The notes beneath the pieces are model-generated. The model searched no databases. It saw nothing but the letters and a program-made list of their open reading frames with translations, and was not told the DNA's origin. From contig JAFISE010000210.1 of the NCBI GenBank assembly GCA_022560025.1, forward strand, positions 1 to 48,468: a DNA stretch of 48,468 bases, given 5' to 3'. Made by a program: the position numbers and the translations under genes. This document shows, in pieces, positions 20,059 to 32,822 of this stretch (position 1 is the stretch's first letter; each line of letters opens with the position of its first letter). The stretch comes from Stagonosporopsis chrysanthemi (Eukaryota > Ascomycota > Dothideomycetes > Pleosporales > Didymellaceae).

Positions 20059-21247
20059 AGTAGACGTATTGTGGCACAGACTGCGAGCGGTGAAGACAAA
20101 AGATGTCCTTGTGCAGTAACGCACAACTTCTCAGGCGCCTTGTTTAAGGGTGAACTGCGGCCAAGCTACCGTTTTCAATCAATAGGCCCTGCACATGTAC
20201 AGCTCACGCGCAAAGCAGCCTATGTCTTGACTGTCTCGTGTTGGGCTCACATGGTGCCTGGACCGAGGGGTCTTGCAGGCAGACCAGGAGCGCGATCTCG
20301 ATCGGTCGATGGTGTCATTTCGTCCCGAGACCCTGCACGCGGCCTAGATGCAAGCGAGTGGCGTTGACGACGTCCAGCAGTGGTTCGCCACTGTGGAACC
20401 TGATCTGATAAGGGAATGTGGACAGCGTCGTGACAGACAGCGTTGAAACAAGACGCAAAAGGACCTACGACAGCATTTAAAATGATGGAGAGACGTGATC
20501 GTCAGGGTTTGCGGAGGCAATACGTGGATCATGCAGCGCTGGGCGTGTGAGAGCATCGCGATTCGCGGGTACTACCGCCATAAGGCTGACAGTTTCACGA
20601 TCGCCGTGCGGTTCGGCGCCGACGCCTGCCGCAGCCTTGAGGCGATACGGTACGATACGTCTTGTTGTTGCTGTCTCTAGCTGCCCTTCTTAGAAAATAG
20701 ACCTCGGTTGCTCGATGACGCCTCTAGCACCTACATTCTTTTGCGAATGCACCTGTTTTAGTAACAGCACTACCGTCGCTCTTGATGCACACTCTGCTGC
20801 GTCTAGATTGCGCTTTAAATCGCGCTTACAGGCAAGTAACAAGTCCTGCAACAACTGCAACTGCTAGCTTTGTCTGGCTATAGGTTCTGCAAAGCCCGCC
20901 TGTTGTTAAAGAAACCAAAACTAGCATTGTTCAATCTGCATTATTCGCAAACTTCTCGCTCATGCCTACGGACACGGAATGCCAGAACAAGTTCGAGTAG
21001 AAGATATCAGTAACGGCCTGAATACACCATGTCAAACAGAGTGCACGACCTAGGAGCAGACAGAGCTTGTGCGGAATGGCCTCTGTGGGCCTGCATATGT
21101 TGATTTCAGACTGAAATCCTTCAACAGTCAACTCGGCACAGTTCCGCAAGGCTCAAACACAATGTCATAGAGATACCAGACCAGTACTGCGGATCTTGGA
21201 CATACGGAAGTCGGTCATTAGACTTACCAAGTACTTTTCGGGTCGAA
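20059..21247. other. Intergenic, nothing recognised
   Basis: About 1.2 kb. Only short ORFs without domain character occur. It includes the upstream region of the haem-oxygenase-like gene and the 3' region of the exporter. Confidence 0.6.
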
Positions 21248-22755
21248 CTATGCAGACACTCTAGTTGTCTCATAACTACTTCTTGCTCTAATTGCGTGGC
21301 CGTGGAAGAAAAGAACCCACGGTATCGGTATGCAGAGAACAGAAACGAAACCCAACAAGCTTGTAGCCCAGCCTATTCCTAGTCCCTTGTACATTTGTAA
21401 GGTGAAAAGTGGTAAAGCAGCCCCCAGTGTGTACCGGACAAGAGCATTAGCTGCCATTGCACTAGCCCCATAGAGAGCTTGATAAGTGTCGAGCAGGTAT
21501 GCGGTTGCCGAGATAAAAATCGTTGCGTTCCCCCAAGCAAAAGGAATTGAAGCGATGACAGGGCTCCACCAAGAAATTGACGACCGGGCGGTCCATGCAA
21601 ACCAAAACAATGCCGTAGGCAGCCCAAAACAACCAATCATTGCGGGATAGAGACGGTATTCTGGAGCAACTGCTCCATCCTTCCCAGCAGCTTTGGACTC
21701 ACGCACCCGTGGCTGATAAAAGTAGTGGTCACAAAGCAGCACAGTAGGTACTGCCATAGATCCGCCGAAACCGACAGCGAGGAAAATCAATCCTGATGGA
21801 ATTATGCCGAAGTCGTAGACAGACCGGAAAACATAGGGGTAGGCGGCCATGAATCCGAAGATGATTGAGAAGTTGAACCCGGTATAAAGGCTGAAGAAAG
21901 CCACGATCGGCTCGGTGAGTAGCATGTGCAAAGGCCGGATGAGAGTGATGGTTAGAAACAGTCTCAGCTTGGTCAAGGTGGAAGGGCCGGGTGGAAGTGC
22001 AATGTTACGCCGCTTTGCTCTTCGAGAGAGAATGACCGATTTATACGTTTCCCTAGAAAAGAGGGTTACTGCCATTGAGAGAATGGCAAAGAAAATTAAA
22101 GTCCATTGCGTCCAGCGCCAGGACATCTTAACAGTTACAATGGAGCCTATAACAGGGCTGATGCATTTCTCAGTAATGGACGAGTGGAACGACAGCGAAC
22201 TTACCCGAATGATGGGCCCAAAAATGGACTCAAGATGTACAGTGCTGATGGAACAGCTCGTCTTTCAGGTACCGTTAGATCACCAACGCTTCCTGTGCCA
22301 ATAGCCAGTGAAGGGCTGAAAGCCAGCCCAGCGAGGAACCTTAATACACACAAAGAGTGTATGTTCTGCGAGAAACCAGCTCCAACTGTGAAAATCGCTG
22401 CGACTGGTGTACTGATGGTGTATACGATATATCTTCCGTAAGTTTCGGAAAGAGGCGCAGCAAGTAAAGGCCCACATCCCAGCGCGAGAACGTATAAAGA
22501 AAAAGGTAAGAGTGCCACTGTCGGACTTTGCTCAAACTCTTCTTGGATGATAGGATATGCAGGGGTGTAAATCGAAGCTCCTAAGGTCCTAAGCGATGGG
22601 TCAGCCCAAGAACTCCGTACAGCAAGCAGGACTTCTTACGCCGTGAAAGAGATAATGGCCGGTGGAACGATATGCCAGTACCGCTGCCACTTTGGCCAGT
22701 TGATCGGGTTGTCTGGGTCATTGGGCCCGTCCCATTGAAGAACAGCCGTTTGCAT
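21248..22755 (-). CDS. MFS transporter, DHA1 (multidrug/polyamine-type), 469 aa
   Basis: Exons 22755-22640, 22588-22205 and 22157-21248 join in frame (1410 nt), introns 51 and 47 bp. The N-terminus has the subfamily mark WDGPNDPDNPINWPKW, followed by TLGASIYTPAYPIIQEEF, then LALGCGPLLAAPLSETYGR (motif A region), LRFLAGLAFSPSLAIGTG, and FGPVIGSIVTVKMSWRWTQW completed across intron 2. About 12 hydrophobic spans are present. DHA1 proteins are proton-coupled exporters of drugs, polyamines or fungal metabolites. An in-frame stop lies upstream of ATG 22755, supporting that start, though the cytosolic N-terminus is short for the family. It is transcribed away from a P450 gene 1.7 kb distant, a pairing common in small metabolic loci. 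Confidence 0.92.
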
Positions 22756-24496
22756 TCCGATATCCACTGCAAATTCGTCGTTGACGGCTTTACAGTTGAT
22801 TGCAACGTCTGTCACCCGATGTACACGTGTTGAAGATAGTCAGTTGCAAGTAGAACCGTTCCGCCGCAAGGACTGAGGTGTTAATTCTCCAGGGATCCAA
22901 AGTCCAGGACAACTACCGAGTCCTCATCTGCCGAGTTGCGTGCCGTAGGAGATACCAAGGGTTTTTGCAATATTCATGTGGATCGAAATCTTGGCACCTC
23001 TCTTGAGTTGAGGGAATTACAGGTACTGCTTTGTCATATCTCGGCACTACGCTTTCAATTGCTAGAGAATACGGCCCGTCCCAGATTACGGCCCGTTCCT
23101 TACCATGTCCGTGCCCTTACGCCCGCTCTGAGCCTTTGCAACTATTTCGAAAGTAAGTCACCAAAACTTTGTCTAACGGCAGTTCTAAACTTCAAAATCA
23201 TGACTTTTCCATGCCTTTAAGTGGAGACACAAGAGGACTCCTTGTTAGTAATCTCGCCATTATAAGCATAGCTTACGAATTTGGTTGACGACAACGATAG
23301 TCTCCAGGTGCGATAGATCGGCCAAGTGCGTCCAGGTTGCTCGCGCCTACTTTCACTTATGTAAGTCAGGAAGCTGAAACATGTACTGGCATGGGTCTTC
23401 GACGCTGATTTGGAACAATGCACAGGCCTTCTTAGCTTTAACATTTTTTTAAACGTCAAGCCGCAGTGCGCCAAACTCGCACAGGAGGCTTAAGAGAGGG
23501 AAGAGGTGAGAACACGGACAGTATTGTTGGAGAAGCTGATAACGCTCTGAAGAACTCGGTTGAAATCCTAAACGAGGCCTTCGAGATGTTATTCACCAAT
23601 GCGGGTTGGCCATCTTACCTCACTGTTTCGACCTAATGAACCTCTTTTCGTAATTTGCATTTATCTTTTCGCATTACACAAACAAAATATCATTACAATA
23701 CAGACTACGAAGGAGAATTCTCGGACGATCGATGTACTGGCCAATGGTCTCACGCACTCGCCCGCTGTCCAGGCAGCTTAACAAAACCCAGACCGTGAGG
23801 TTAGCCGCGCGACGAAGCGCGATCTACAAGCGTTGCAGGACAGATGGGTACAACTAGTTATCAATTTTCAGGTACTAAGCAGAACATGGGTTTTGTTGCA
23901 CCCAGCTTGCAGGGAGTACAAGCAAGATCGTTGTTAAACACTGAAAAAAATCAATCAGATCCAACTTCATACAGACTCTCAAGCTGATACAAACTTCAGA
24001 ATACACGAGGGCCTATTCTGAGAGTAAGGTAGATTATGCATTACAATGAGCTTATTCGACCAACAATCATTGACTGAGAAGGCTCTCGCAAGACCGAACG
24101 TGTAAACGATCGGAAGATTAAAACTGTCTGAATTGACCTTGTGTACGGCGAGGGGTTCGGCAAGAATGTCGCGCAAATCGACAAGCCTATGGCCTGATCA
24201 ACCAAAAGCTTTCGTCTTAAAGCTATCTAGGTCACTAACGTGGCTGTAACGAGAGCATCGGTCCTTCTCATGCTTTCGAATCTCGTTCTTGACACATACC
24301 CGTTGGGTAGATTCCTTCTCGGCGACACTTGGCAATGCCTTGACCAAGCACGGCTCTGAGGACGGCACTTCATGCCTAGCTACAGAATTGACTTCAACTT
24401 ACATTGGTGACTGGATATATATCCTCGGGACAGAATCAAAGGGTGCGATACAAAAGCGTTCCTGGGGTGACATTCCAGCAGTCACTATCTTCCGCT
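22756..24496. other. Divergent intergenic region, exporter/P450
   Basis: 1.74 kb without a supported gene, between divergent starts. Two copies of ACGGCCCGT, at 23071-23079 and 23088-23096, are 17 bp apart. Short ORFs (for example 23217-23474, -) look like chance. Confidence 0.55.
23071..23096. promoter_or_regulatory. Paired ACGGCCCGT direct repeat
   Basis: Two identical 9 bp near-palindromic sequences start 17 bp apart (23071 and 23088). They lie about 320 bp upstream of the exporter ATG. CGG/CCG triplets are the usual half-sites of zinc-cluster regulators. A regulatory role is inference. Confidence 0.3.
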
Positions 24497-26261
24497 ATGA
24501 TCGCAAACACCTTGACCCTTGTGCTTCGCCAATACTGGCCTTTGGCATTTGTCTTTGCGACAGCTTCTTATCTAGCCCACAACTACTTCAAGAGAGGATT
24601 GAACAGATATCCAGGACCAATCTTCTGCGCCCTCACCGACTGGTACAGGTTTTTCAAGGCCTGGCAAAGATCGCCGGAAAGGTGGCATATTGATTTGCAT
24701 GACAAACATGGAGACATTGTACGTCTAGGGCCGAACTGTCTCTCCTTCAGCAACCCGAAATCTATCAAGGTTATATATGCCTTAGGTAAAGGCTTTACAA
24801 AGGTACTCATACTCATTACTCTAGATCGGTGGTTCATAATGCTCACACTTGTTAGTCGGACTTCTACCCTGTACAAATGGCTACTTCAAAAGAGGGGAAG
24901 AGGCTGCCGACATTGTTCAGCACTCAATCAGAGGAATATCACTCGCAACTAAAGCGTAGCGTAAACAGCGCTTTTACCATGTCCGCTCAGATGCAATATG
25001 AGCCCGTTTTCGACTCTGTCAATCAGATATTCCTACAACAGACACAGAAGCGCTTTGCAGACACCGGAAGTCATTGCAATTTCTACCAATGGCTCCAATT
25101 CTATACTTTCGATGTCATTGGAGATCTAGTCTACTCCCGACGACACGGCTTTTTGGAGAGTAATCACGACATTGAAGGAATTGTTGCGGGGAACTCTGCA
25201 CTCTTTGACTACGCAGCAGTGGTATGTAAAACATGTGTCATTCGATTCAATTACTAATGCTCGACAAAGGTCGGCCAACTTCCATTCCTGGACAAGTTCT
25301 GGAAGAAAAACCCACTCAAACTCCTAGCCTCTAAGTACGGGCTCATAGACTCCTCTTATCCCGTCTCACGTTTTGCAAAAGCCCGTCTTGCCGAACGACA
25401 TCCATCCGGGGAGGTCTTCTCCAAAGAAAACCTTGCTTGGCAGCGGGAAAAGTCAGGCATGCCACAGGACTTCCTTTCCAAATTCATTCAAGCAAAACAC
25501 GACAGACCGGAATTCTTCAATGATCAGCTTGTGGTTACCATGTGCGTCTCTATGGCGTTTGCGGGTTCCGAACCGGCAGCTGTATCCATGAGTGGAGTCT
25601 TCGCTTCACTTCTGAGACATCCCAGATGCTTGAACAAGGTTTATGAAGAACTTGATCAAAAAGCGCTAGATGGTCATTTCAAGGACAATGATACAGGCGC
25701 CATTACATGGGCTGAAAGTCAAGGTCTTCCGTACCTTGACGCCTGCATCAAAGAGGCGTTCCGTCTCCACCCTGCTCCAGGACTGCCATTTGAAAGGGTT
25801 GTCCCGCCAGAAGGAGTTGAAATCAATGGTGAATTCATCGGAGGTGGCACAATTGTAGGATGCAATGCGTGGGTCATCCATCGTCGGCCAGAGATTTTTG
25901 GTGACAATCTTGAAGATTATGTACCAGAGCGTTGGCTGGTAGACCCTTCTCGAAACAAGGAGTCAGAGATTGCAAGGATCAAAGAGATGGACTACTGCAT
26001 CATGAGCTTTGGCAAGGGACCGCGAGTCTGTCTCGGTAAACACATCGGTATGATGGAGGTCTACAAGCTTATCCCAGCAGTTCTTCGAAGGTTCGAGGTG
26101 AGAAGCGTTTTCCCTTACATGATTGAAATTATAACTGACAACCCTCGTAGATCGAGTTAGATGAAGATTCGCGCGAACCTCGCTTTCGCAACGGCTGGTT
26201 TGTTAGGCCAGTAGAATTGAACGTCACATTCAAGAACAGGAAGCTTGTCAAACCAGCATAG
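24497..26261 (+). CDS. Cytochrome P450 monooxygenase, 536 aa
   Basis: Exons 24497-24802, 24856-25221, 25270-26097 and 26151-26261 join in frame (1611 nt), introns 48-53 bp. An N-terminal membrane anchor (YWPLAFVFATASYLAHNYF) is followed by the hinge NRYPGPIFCALTDWYRF. The I-helix region reads VTMCVSMAFAGSEPAAVSMS, without the common AGx(D/E)T: the segment is AGSEPA. E386-x-x-R (KEAFRLHP), PERW, and the haem loop FGKGPRVCLGKH with axial Cys478 are intact. Style resembles pisatin-demethylase-like P450s (inference). It acts on the ER face with a P450 reductase; substrate unknown. The last intron hides the true C-terminus, ending at TAG 26259-26261. Confidence 0.93.
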
Positions 26262-27236
26262 GAACCAAAGCATTCATACAGGAGTAGTAGGAAAGGCAAA
26301 TAACGACTGAATATGGAATATAAAGCATACATGATTCGCCTTTTATTGGCAACGCTGTAGAGAATTGCAAGATCCTGATACAGCCCTGTAAGGTGCACAG
26401 TTCTAATATATGGTCTGCTACATGTGCTTTTAGATGCGCAGTTGAGGAAATCTAGATAACCGTCAGAAATATCCTATAATCCCAAGGCCAGTTGAAATCA
26501 GCTTCTTGGATACTTAGAATAGCCTATGGTCATCTCATAAATCGCATCTTTGATATAGGATCGGCTCTGCAGCGGGTGATTACACAAATCTTGGTCAGAA
26601 GCAACGATGAGCTGTTGCAGTCTGGTGGCATCAGTCGTGCAAGGCTGCAAGTATGCGCCAGCAGCAAGAAGTAGTTTTGTGCCGACAGTGTGATGAGGGA
26701 GGGTGAACGAGAACTGCTGGATTGGTACTGCGGCAGGCGGGTCTGAATGATATGCCAAGGCGCAGATACATCTCTACTGATGGGATGTGATTACCAACTG
26801 AGCTTTTACATGCGCAGTTATGGCTATTGCATTTCTGAAACCGTCTTGAACGTAGCTGTATGCGAGCGCACAGAACAGCCTTGGCAGCACAGGTTGACCA
26901 GAGTGAGCCAGATGCCTCAGAACGGTCCACTGTTTGATAGCAGTGACTGCCCATGATCTGCTCACTGCGCTGGAGCATTCGAACAATTCACTTTGGCAGT
27001 TGCTGGTTGCAATGCACAGGGTGGTGAATGCAAACGACATGATGTGGGGCTGGCGATAAAGCTATTGGTGCGATAAGGATACGCTACAGGTGGCCTTTCA
27101 GACCACGAGCGCAGTCGCAGAGTCCACGTCAACGTCAACGTTTCGGTGCGCTCGCGACAACAAACCACCGACTGCTATTCTAGCTTGTGTCTCGTTCTAA
27201 GACATCTGTGGCCTGCTTCAAAGTACAATCGCGGCC
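26262..27236. other. Intergenic, nothing recognised
   Basis: About 1 kb between two plus-strand genes. Overlapping small ORFs on both strands (for example 26631-26978, -) have no family character. The right end is the E2 promoter. Confidence 0.6.
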
Positions 27237-28191
27237 ATGTCCACTCGAGGGCAGTTCAACACGAAGAATCCTACCATCAAGCGCATATGTAAGCTTGGCA
27301 TTCACTCCGATACCCCTTACATGAAGCTGATGCACAGCAGTAAAGGAAGCTTCCGAGCTCTCCATTTCTCCCTCCGCAGACTACCATGCCGAACCGCTAG
27401 AAGACAACATCTTCGAATGGCACTTCACTATTAAAGGCCCAGAGTCGCCTTCCGCATACGCCGGTGGCATCTACCACGGACGCATAATACTGCCGCCGCA
27501 GTACCCTCTACGTCCGCCAAACTTTCGGTTCCTGACACCCACCGGACGATTCGAAGTGAATCGCGAGATCTGTTTGAGCATATCTGGGCACCATGAGGAG
27601 ACATGGCAGCCCGCTTGGGGCGTGAGGACGGCGCTCGTGGCAATCAGAAGCTTCATGGATACGGACGCAAAGGGGCAGCTTGGTGGCATTGAGTGCAGCA
27701 AGGATGCAAGAGAGAAGATGGCAAGAGACAGCGGAAAGTGGACTTGTGCTGGCTGTGCGAAGAGTAATGCGGAGATTATGAAGGAGCGAGAGGAAATCGT
27801 AAAGCTGATGGAAGAGACAGAGGGCAAAAGAAAGGAGGAGGAAGTGCCTGAGGAGCTGAGGCTTGCATATCGAGATGAGTTGGCCAAGAAGGAAGGCGCC
27901 GAAACTGAGAAGGTGGACAAAGGAAAGGGCAAGGCTCTTGAGTCGGAGGTGCAGCACGACACAGCGAAGCAAGACACGGCACCTGCTACATCGGTACCTG
28001 CAGTACCGGTCGTATTAACACCATCAACCGTTGCGCCAACCCCACGGCCTACGAGGACCGTGCCGGCGCCTCCTTTACAGCAAATGGTTCAACACAGCCC
28101 CAATCGTTCATTGGCGTGGATCGATACGTGTATCTACGGTGTTGTAGCTATGCTGCTCTTCATGGTGATCAAGAAATTTGACATCTTGTAG
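27237..28191 (+). CDS. Ubiquitin-conjugating enzyme E2, Ubc6/UBE2J type, 300 aa
   Basis: Exons 27237-27288 and 27341-28191 join over a 52 bp intron; splicing rebuilds the start FNTKNPTIKRILKEASEL. The UBC fold follows: NIFEWHFTIKGPESPSAYAG, YPLRPPNFRFLTPTGRFEVN, and the active-site Cys95 in EICLSISGHHEETWQPAWG. The C-terminal half holds a charged coiled-coil-like region (residues about 165-220), a Pro/Thr/Val-rich linker and a tail anchor, IYGVVAMLLFMVIKK. This is the architecture of ER-membrane E2s that work with Doa10/Hrd1-type ligases in ER-associated degradation. Length is typical for the family. Confidence 0.95.
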
Positions 28192-29857
28192 AGCGTGCAT
28201 TTGCTCTTACATTGTCACCGGCATTATTCTCCAACTCGCGTTTTGAATTTTTGTAGGCGTTTTCACACTTAGCGACGGCGTCATCGGTATGTTAGCTCTT
28301 TTGATCATGGCTCTCTCAGGTCTTTGAACCCTAATGGATGTCTTCACTTTCCTGCATACAGTTTCTTGTAGCATTACCCTTATTCTTGGTCTCCGCAGAA
28401 ATCGGAAAGTCTAACAAAGCAGAGCGACGACACGAGAGTGAATTTGCAGCCATTCACGGTACTGTCTCGACTCTTGCCTACGTGCTATTGCGAGGAAGGC
28501 GCTAAGAGTCTCGACTTTGCCTACCACTGAACTTCGGACACCTGCTTCCGCCGGGCACCGACTACACAATTCGAGGGGTCGGGGACGAGACGATTACTGA
28601 TCATTTCGCGACGACTAGTGTGGACCTTGAGCGACGACCAGTCCAGCCATAGTCAATACTTGAAGCAGCGAATCATCAATCGTGTCATCAGTCATTGTAC
28701 TCGCGAACGCCGTTTCTCTTCACATCCGTGGATCTTCCATGATGTTACCAGTGTTGCTCGACCACGACGAGGGTAGCCTTCGGCCACTAAAGCCTTTTGG
28801 GCGTTGCACGCCTCGCGCGAAGCTCGATGCAGCTTTGCTGTCTCCAACTACCGATATTTGACAACGGAAGCGATTAAGTCAAGCTCGTGCGTTAACGTCC
28901 ATTTGCTAGCTTTCTCCATAACTATCTTAGAGTGTATGGCCACGTCGGGTCGTACAGGCCTACTTTGTTCAGCTACCAGAGATAAGATCCAATCGTCCAG
29001 TGTAAGGAAGAGGTTCGACCTGCTACAGAATATTGGCACCCTATGGATGTACAAGCCGACGTGACCACATCTACAAAGCTAGATCTGCAAGCAGACTTCC
29101 TACTGTACTGTACGCAAGCCGCAACACATGGCAGCCCACCTAAATCCGGCTGTAAATCCTCGTACACAGTATAGCCGTCTATCGCCTCGCACGTCAGGCA
29201 CACAAAGCAAGTAACGTTAGCGACGTTCGTATAAATCCATGGTTAACAGTTTCACAATAATGCTGAGGGCTGTGAAGTGAGTATTTCGAAACGGATGATC
29301 CCATCCTGGACGCTTTTGGTCAGCCGCTGCACCATTGCACACTATCACATCAACCGTCAATGTCACTAACTCCATCTGTACTCCAGAAATATTCCCGGTA
29401 AACGCCAGAGTTCTCGATCACAGGGTCCACACCCAACGGAGCTGTGCCCGTTCGGTAGATCACCGGGTGGTTCTGTCAGGGGCACTGGCGAATACGAGGT
29501 CGATTGCACCGCTGTTTGACATGCACGGTAAACATGGCGCAAGAGGACAAAACGTGGCGAGCAACTCCGCTGAGCTCCGCTGGCTCTAAACTTTGCCGAG
29601 TCAAGATGAAGAAACACTGGTAGTGTCCACGTCGGATACAGCCATCCGACCACTGAGCATTTACGGGTTGCGCCACGCCAGCCTGTGATTCGTTGTCCCG
29701 CATCGGGACTGTCAACTTGAGGAAACACGTCCAATGCTATAGAGTTCGAGATCATTGCTGTTACCACAAAATTATCAGCACACTTTTATACAATGTCGAT
29801 ACCCACTCTCGGACACTTTTCGATGTTTTCTTTTGCGGTACATCCCTCTTCGATACG
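28192..29857. other. Intergenic, nothing recognised
   Basis: 1.67 kb between plus-strand genes. ORFs of up to 133 codons on either strand lack domains and codon bias. No tRNA or repeat was recognised. Confidence 0.55.
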
Positions 29858-31691
29858 ATGAGGCCATTGCCGTTCGTTGCATGCGTTGCATGGCTGATGC
29901 TCAGTGTGATACTGACCTCCAGTCATGCTCGTCCATCCGCACATGAGCTTGCAAGTGGATTCCAGCCAAGTCACGCGGATCTTCCAGTCTCTCACACGTT
30001 TGCGAGGTCAACGAGTCGACCCAGGGACTTGGGTATAGCAGATATCCCCGCATGTGGAGTAAGTTCAAGGTTCCTACAAGACTTGGCAGCATTGATTTGA
30101 CGAAACAATTAGATCAAATGCATGGTTCAATACATTCCCCAAAGTGGATGCGGCCTTACCGATACCCTTTGTGTGTGCACCAATGCGGCACTGAACCAGC
30201 ACATCAGTGCATGCATGCTTGCGAACTGCACGATGGTCGACAATCTTGGTACGTTACCGCGACACATTATTACTACAAAAGACTGATCCATCACGCAGGC
30301 ACCGCTCGGGTCAATGCAGAGCTGTGCTCATTCTCAAACGAGTCGCAGCGTAGCAGTGTCATTGCATATACCATCGCTGTGTACACTGTTGCTCTCAGCC
30401 TCGTAGCCCTACGTGTAGTTGGCAAGATCGTTTCTACGGGTGTGGCTTGGAACGACGCGCCTATTGTAGCGGCTGTACTGCTGGCAGCGGTGCCAATCGC
30501 ATGTGTGCTTGCCAGTGAGTTGAGCAGGATCATAGAAAACGCCCATGAACTGACATCGTGGTTATAGTGTCAAATATTGGTTTCGGTGAGCATCTCTGGA
30601 ACCTCGAAGACAATACTTTCCTCCCAATTCTGCGATACTGTGGGTTTTGATCCAAGTCCTGCAGCGATTTATCACTAATCCGCCCGCAGTCTACGTGGCG
30701 TGGTCCACTTACGTTGCCATCCTCGGCCTGATCAAACTGTCGCTCATCATGTTCTATCTTGACGTTTTCCCTACTCGGAGCTTCAAGATCGCTGGCTGGA
30801 TCGTCTTCTGGTATATTACCATCAATACCCTAATCATTTTCTTGTTGACAATATTCGCTTGTGCGCCCGTGTCTGCGTTCTGGAATCGGGATCTCAGAGG
30901 CAAGGTCAGTAATCTCATGCGGTTGCTCGTACGCCAAAGCGCTAATGGTGATACTGTAGTGTATGGACGTCCAAAAGCTAGGCTACGCCAACAGCATCTC
31001 CGCAATTGTGCAAGATGTCGTCCTCATGGTGTTACCGATGTGTTACCTACGAAAGCTGCAGATGAAGAAGTCGCGGAAAATCGCCGTTGGGATCATGTTC
31101 ATGATTGGAAGTTTGTAAGTTCCGTTTTCCATCCCGAAGTACATCTCCACCGTGCTTATCTTTCTTAGCGGATGCATAACTACCATCGTCCGTCTGCGTA
31201 GTCTCCTCACATTCAAACTGTCCGTCGACCCAACATGGGATTACGTAGCCATTGTTATCTGGACAGAACTCGAGATCACCGCAGCATTTGCCTGTGTTTC
31301 GCTCCCCACTATCCGCGTGCTTTTCGTCAAGCTGTTACCAACAAAGCTGAAGGGCTGGCTTTCAGACGTCACACACGGCTCGAGCCACCACACACAGAAA
31401 GATCCCGTACCAAACGAGAACTCGTACAGACGCAAATGGCATAAAGACGATACGTGGATCAATCTTGCTTCAACCGAGATTGCGGGAGAGAAGCAGTTAA
31501 AGGACCGGCTGGGGCTTCTACCCAGTGCTGAGACTTCGACAAGTCTTCTGAAGACGACGAAAACACATTCCACCTCGGCATTGAGCGAAGCACGAAGTCC
31601 AACTGAGTCAGATACGGCGGCGCCGACGCCGACGGAGCAGTCGGGCCCCCGTACCTTAGTGTCAGTCAAGAGTAAATACAGCCGTCAATAG
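29858..31691 (+). CDS. CFEM-domain Pth11-like GPCR, 505 aa, seven exons
   Basis: Exons 29858-30058, 30113-30248, 30299-30514, 30568-30639, 30690-30904, 30960-31114 and 31169-31691 join in frame (1518 nt). A signal peptide (MRPLPFVACVAWLMLSVILT) precedes the CFEM domain, with the eight Cys spread over DIPACG, IKCMVQYIPQSGC, TDTLCVCTNAA, ISACMLANC and AELCSF; two introns cut through it. A seven-helix rhodopsin-like region follows: IAYTIAVYTVALSLVALRVV, SNIGFGEHLW, FYVAWSTYVAILGLIKLSLI, CAPVSAFWNRD, MDVQKLGYANSISAIVQDVV and FGCITTIVRLRSL. The ~125 residue cytosolic tail is Ser/Thr-rich. Pth11 receptors sense host or surface cues; CFEM proteins are often wall- or haem-related. The ligand is unknown. 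Confidence 0.92.
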
Positions 31692-31859
31692 AATGGATTA
31701 GACTGTTAAGCGATATATACCTGCATCACCCCGATGCTTTGAGAATGTATACTCATGAACGGCAGCGCTCGCGCACTGTGTAGAAATCTAATCGACGCAC
31801 ACCACGATGCCACCAACTCCTCCCCACCCAGGAAGTCATATGCTCATAGAAGCACGTAT

Positions 31860-32822
31860 TTAGAGAGACACGCAGCCATCCGCAGAGTCCTCGACGAACA
31901 GGCCGCCGTAGATCTGGCCCTCGTTCAGGTTCGCCGACTGGTATCCGGCGTTGACGACGTCAGAGGTGCCAGTCGGCTTCTTCAGCACGCCGAGCTGGAA
32001 CTGACCGCCACCAGCAAGGTTAACGCTCGTGGGGCCCGCAACGCGTGCGAGCTTTGCTGCGCCAGTGGAGTAGTAGACGGTAGTTTCGCTACGTTTGTTA
32101 GTACTTCGCGCCATGAAAGTCTCGCGCACAGCAAGCCGAGGGGGGGGGGAGACGTACTTCTTTGTGTAATCCAGCTTGATAGCAAAGTTCTGCCACTTCT
32201 TGTTGTTGACAGGGATAGTCCAGATCTGCTTGCCCGCGCGATCGAGGAGCTTGAAGTTGTTCTTCTTGCTCGCAGCGTTGTCGATCAGGGTACCGACCTG
32301 GAACTGGATCTGGTTGTTGCTGTAGTCGGCAGCCTCGTGCCACACATTGAGGTACTCGTGGGTCAGGTTGAGCGGGCGCTCGGGGTCCTGCTTAACGGAG
32401 AAGTGCAGAGTCTTGATGCCCTCGTCGCTGGGGTCTTGCGGCGAGTCAGCTGCGAACTGAAGGCCCGCGCGGCGGAATCCGAGCTGCTGCTGGAAGATGG
32501 ATGCGTCGGAGATGGTCACTTCGACGGCGGTGTTGGACGGGCCATCAAAGCGGCTGGGTTCTGTGGCGGGGAACTTCAGGACCTGGGACCAGGTGAGGTT
32601 GTTGCCCTTCACGAAGTCCGGGTTGAAGAGGGCGTTAGAGATGTCGAGGACAGTGGGGGTCTTGGAAAGGTTTGCAGGAACCCGGCCGTCAAGGACAAGG
32701 GGGCATTTCACATTGTCCGATCCTGCTGCGCGCAAGGAGAGGTGAGGGTAGTTGGAGGGAGCCGCCAGGGCCAGGGGGGCTGCTAGCAGCGCGGTGAACA
32801 GGGATGTAGTGTACATCTTCAC
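31860..32822 (-). CDS. Glycoside hydrolase family 131 protein, secreted, 297 aa
   Basis: Exons 32822-32158 and 32088-31860 join over a 69 bp intron with an ACTAAC branch and a run of ten G (plus strand) inside. After a signal peptide (MKMYTTSLFTALLAAPLALA) come GH131 landmarks: CPLVLDGRVP, FPATEPSRFD, VEVTISDASIFQQQLGFRRA, KTLHFSVKQDPERPLNLTHE, and after splicing TKNETTVYYSTGA and LGVLKKPTGTSD, ending GQIYGGLFVED. GH131 enzymes act on beta-1,3/1,4/1,6-glucans and are confined to fungi and oomycetes. Convergent with the CFEM receptor, 168 bp apart. The long opposite-strand ORF here is a shadow of codon bias. Confidence 0.93.
   Translation of the reverse strand: MKMYTTSLFTALLAAPLALAAPSNYPHLSLRAAGSDNVKCPLVLDGRVPANLSKTPTVLDISNALFNPDFVKGNNLTWSQVLKFPATEPSRFDGPSNTAVEVTISDASIFQQQLGFRRAGLQFAADSPQDPSDEGIKTLHFSVKQDPERPLNLTHEYLNVWHEAADYSNNQIQFQVGTLIDNAASKKNNFKLLDRAGKQIWTIPVNNKKWQNFAIKLDYTKKYVSPPPRLAVRETFMARSTNKRSETTVYYSTGAAKLARVAGPTSVNLAGGGQFQLGVLKKPTGTSDVVNAGYQSANLNEGQIYGGLFVEDSADGCVSL

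Noticed and set aside
31755..32786. 343-codon plus-strand ORF opposite GH131
   Set aside because: GH131 landmarks are on the minus strand and the plus frame shows none; it is a codon-bias shadow.
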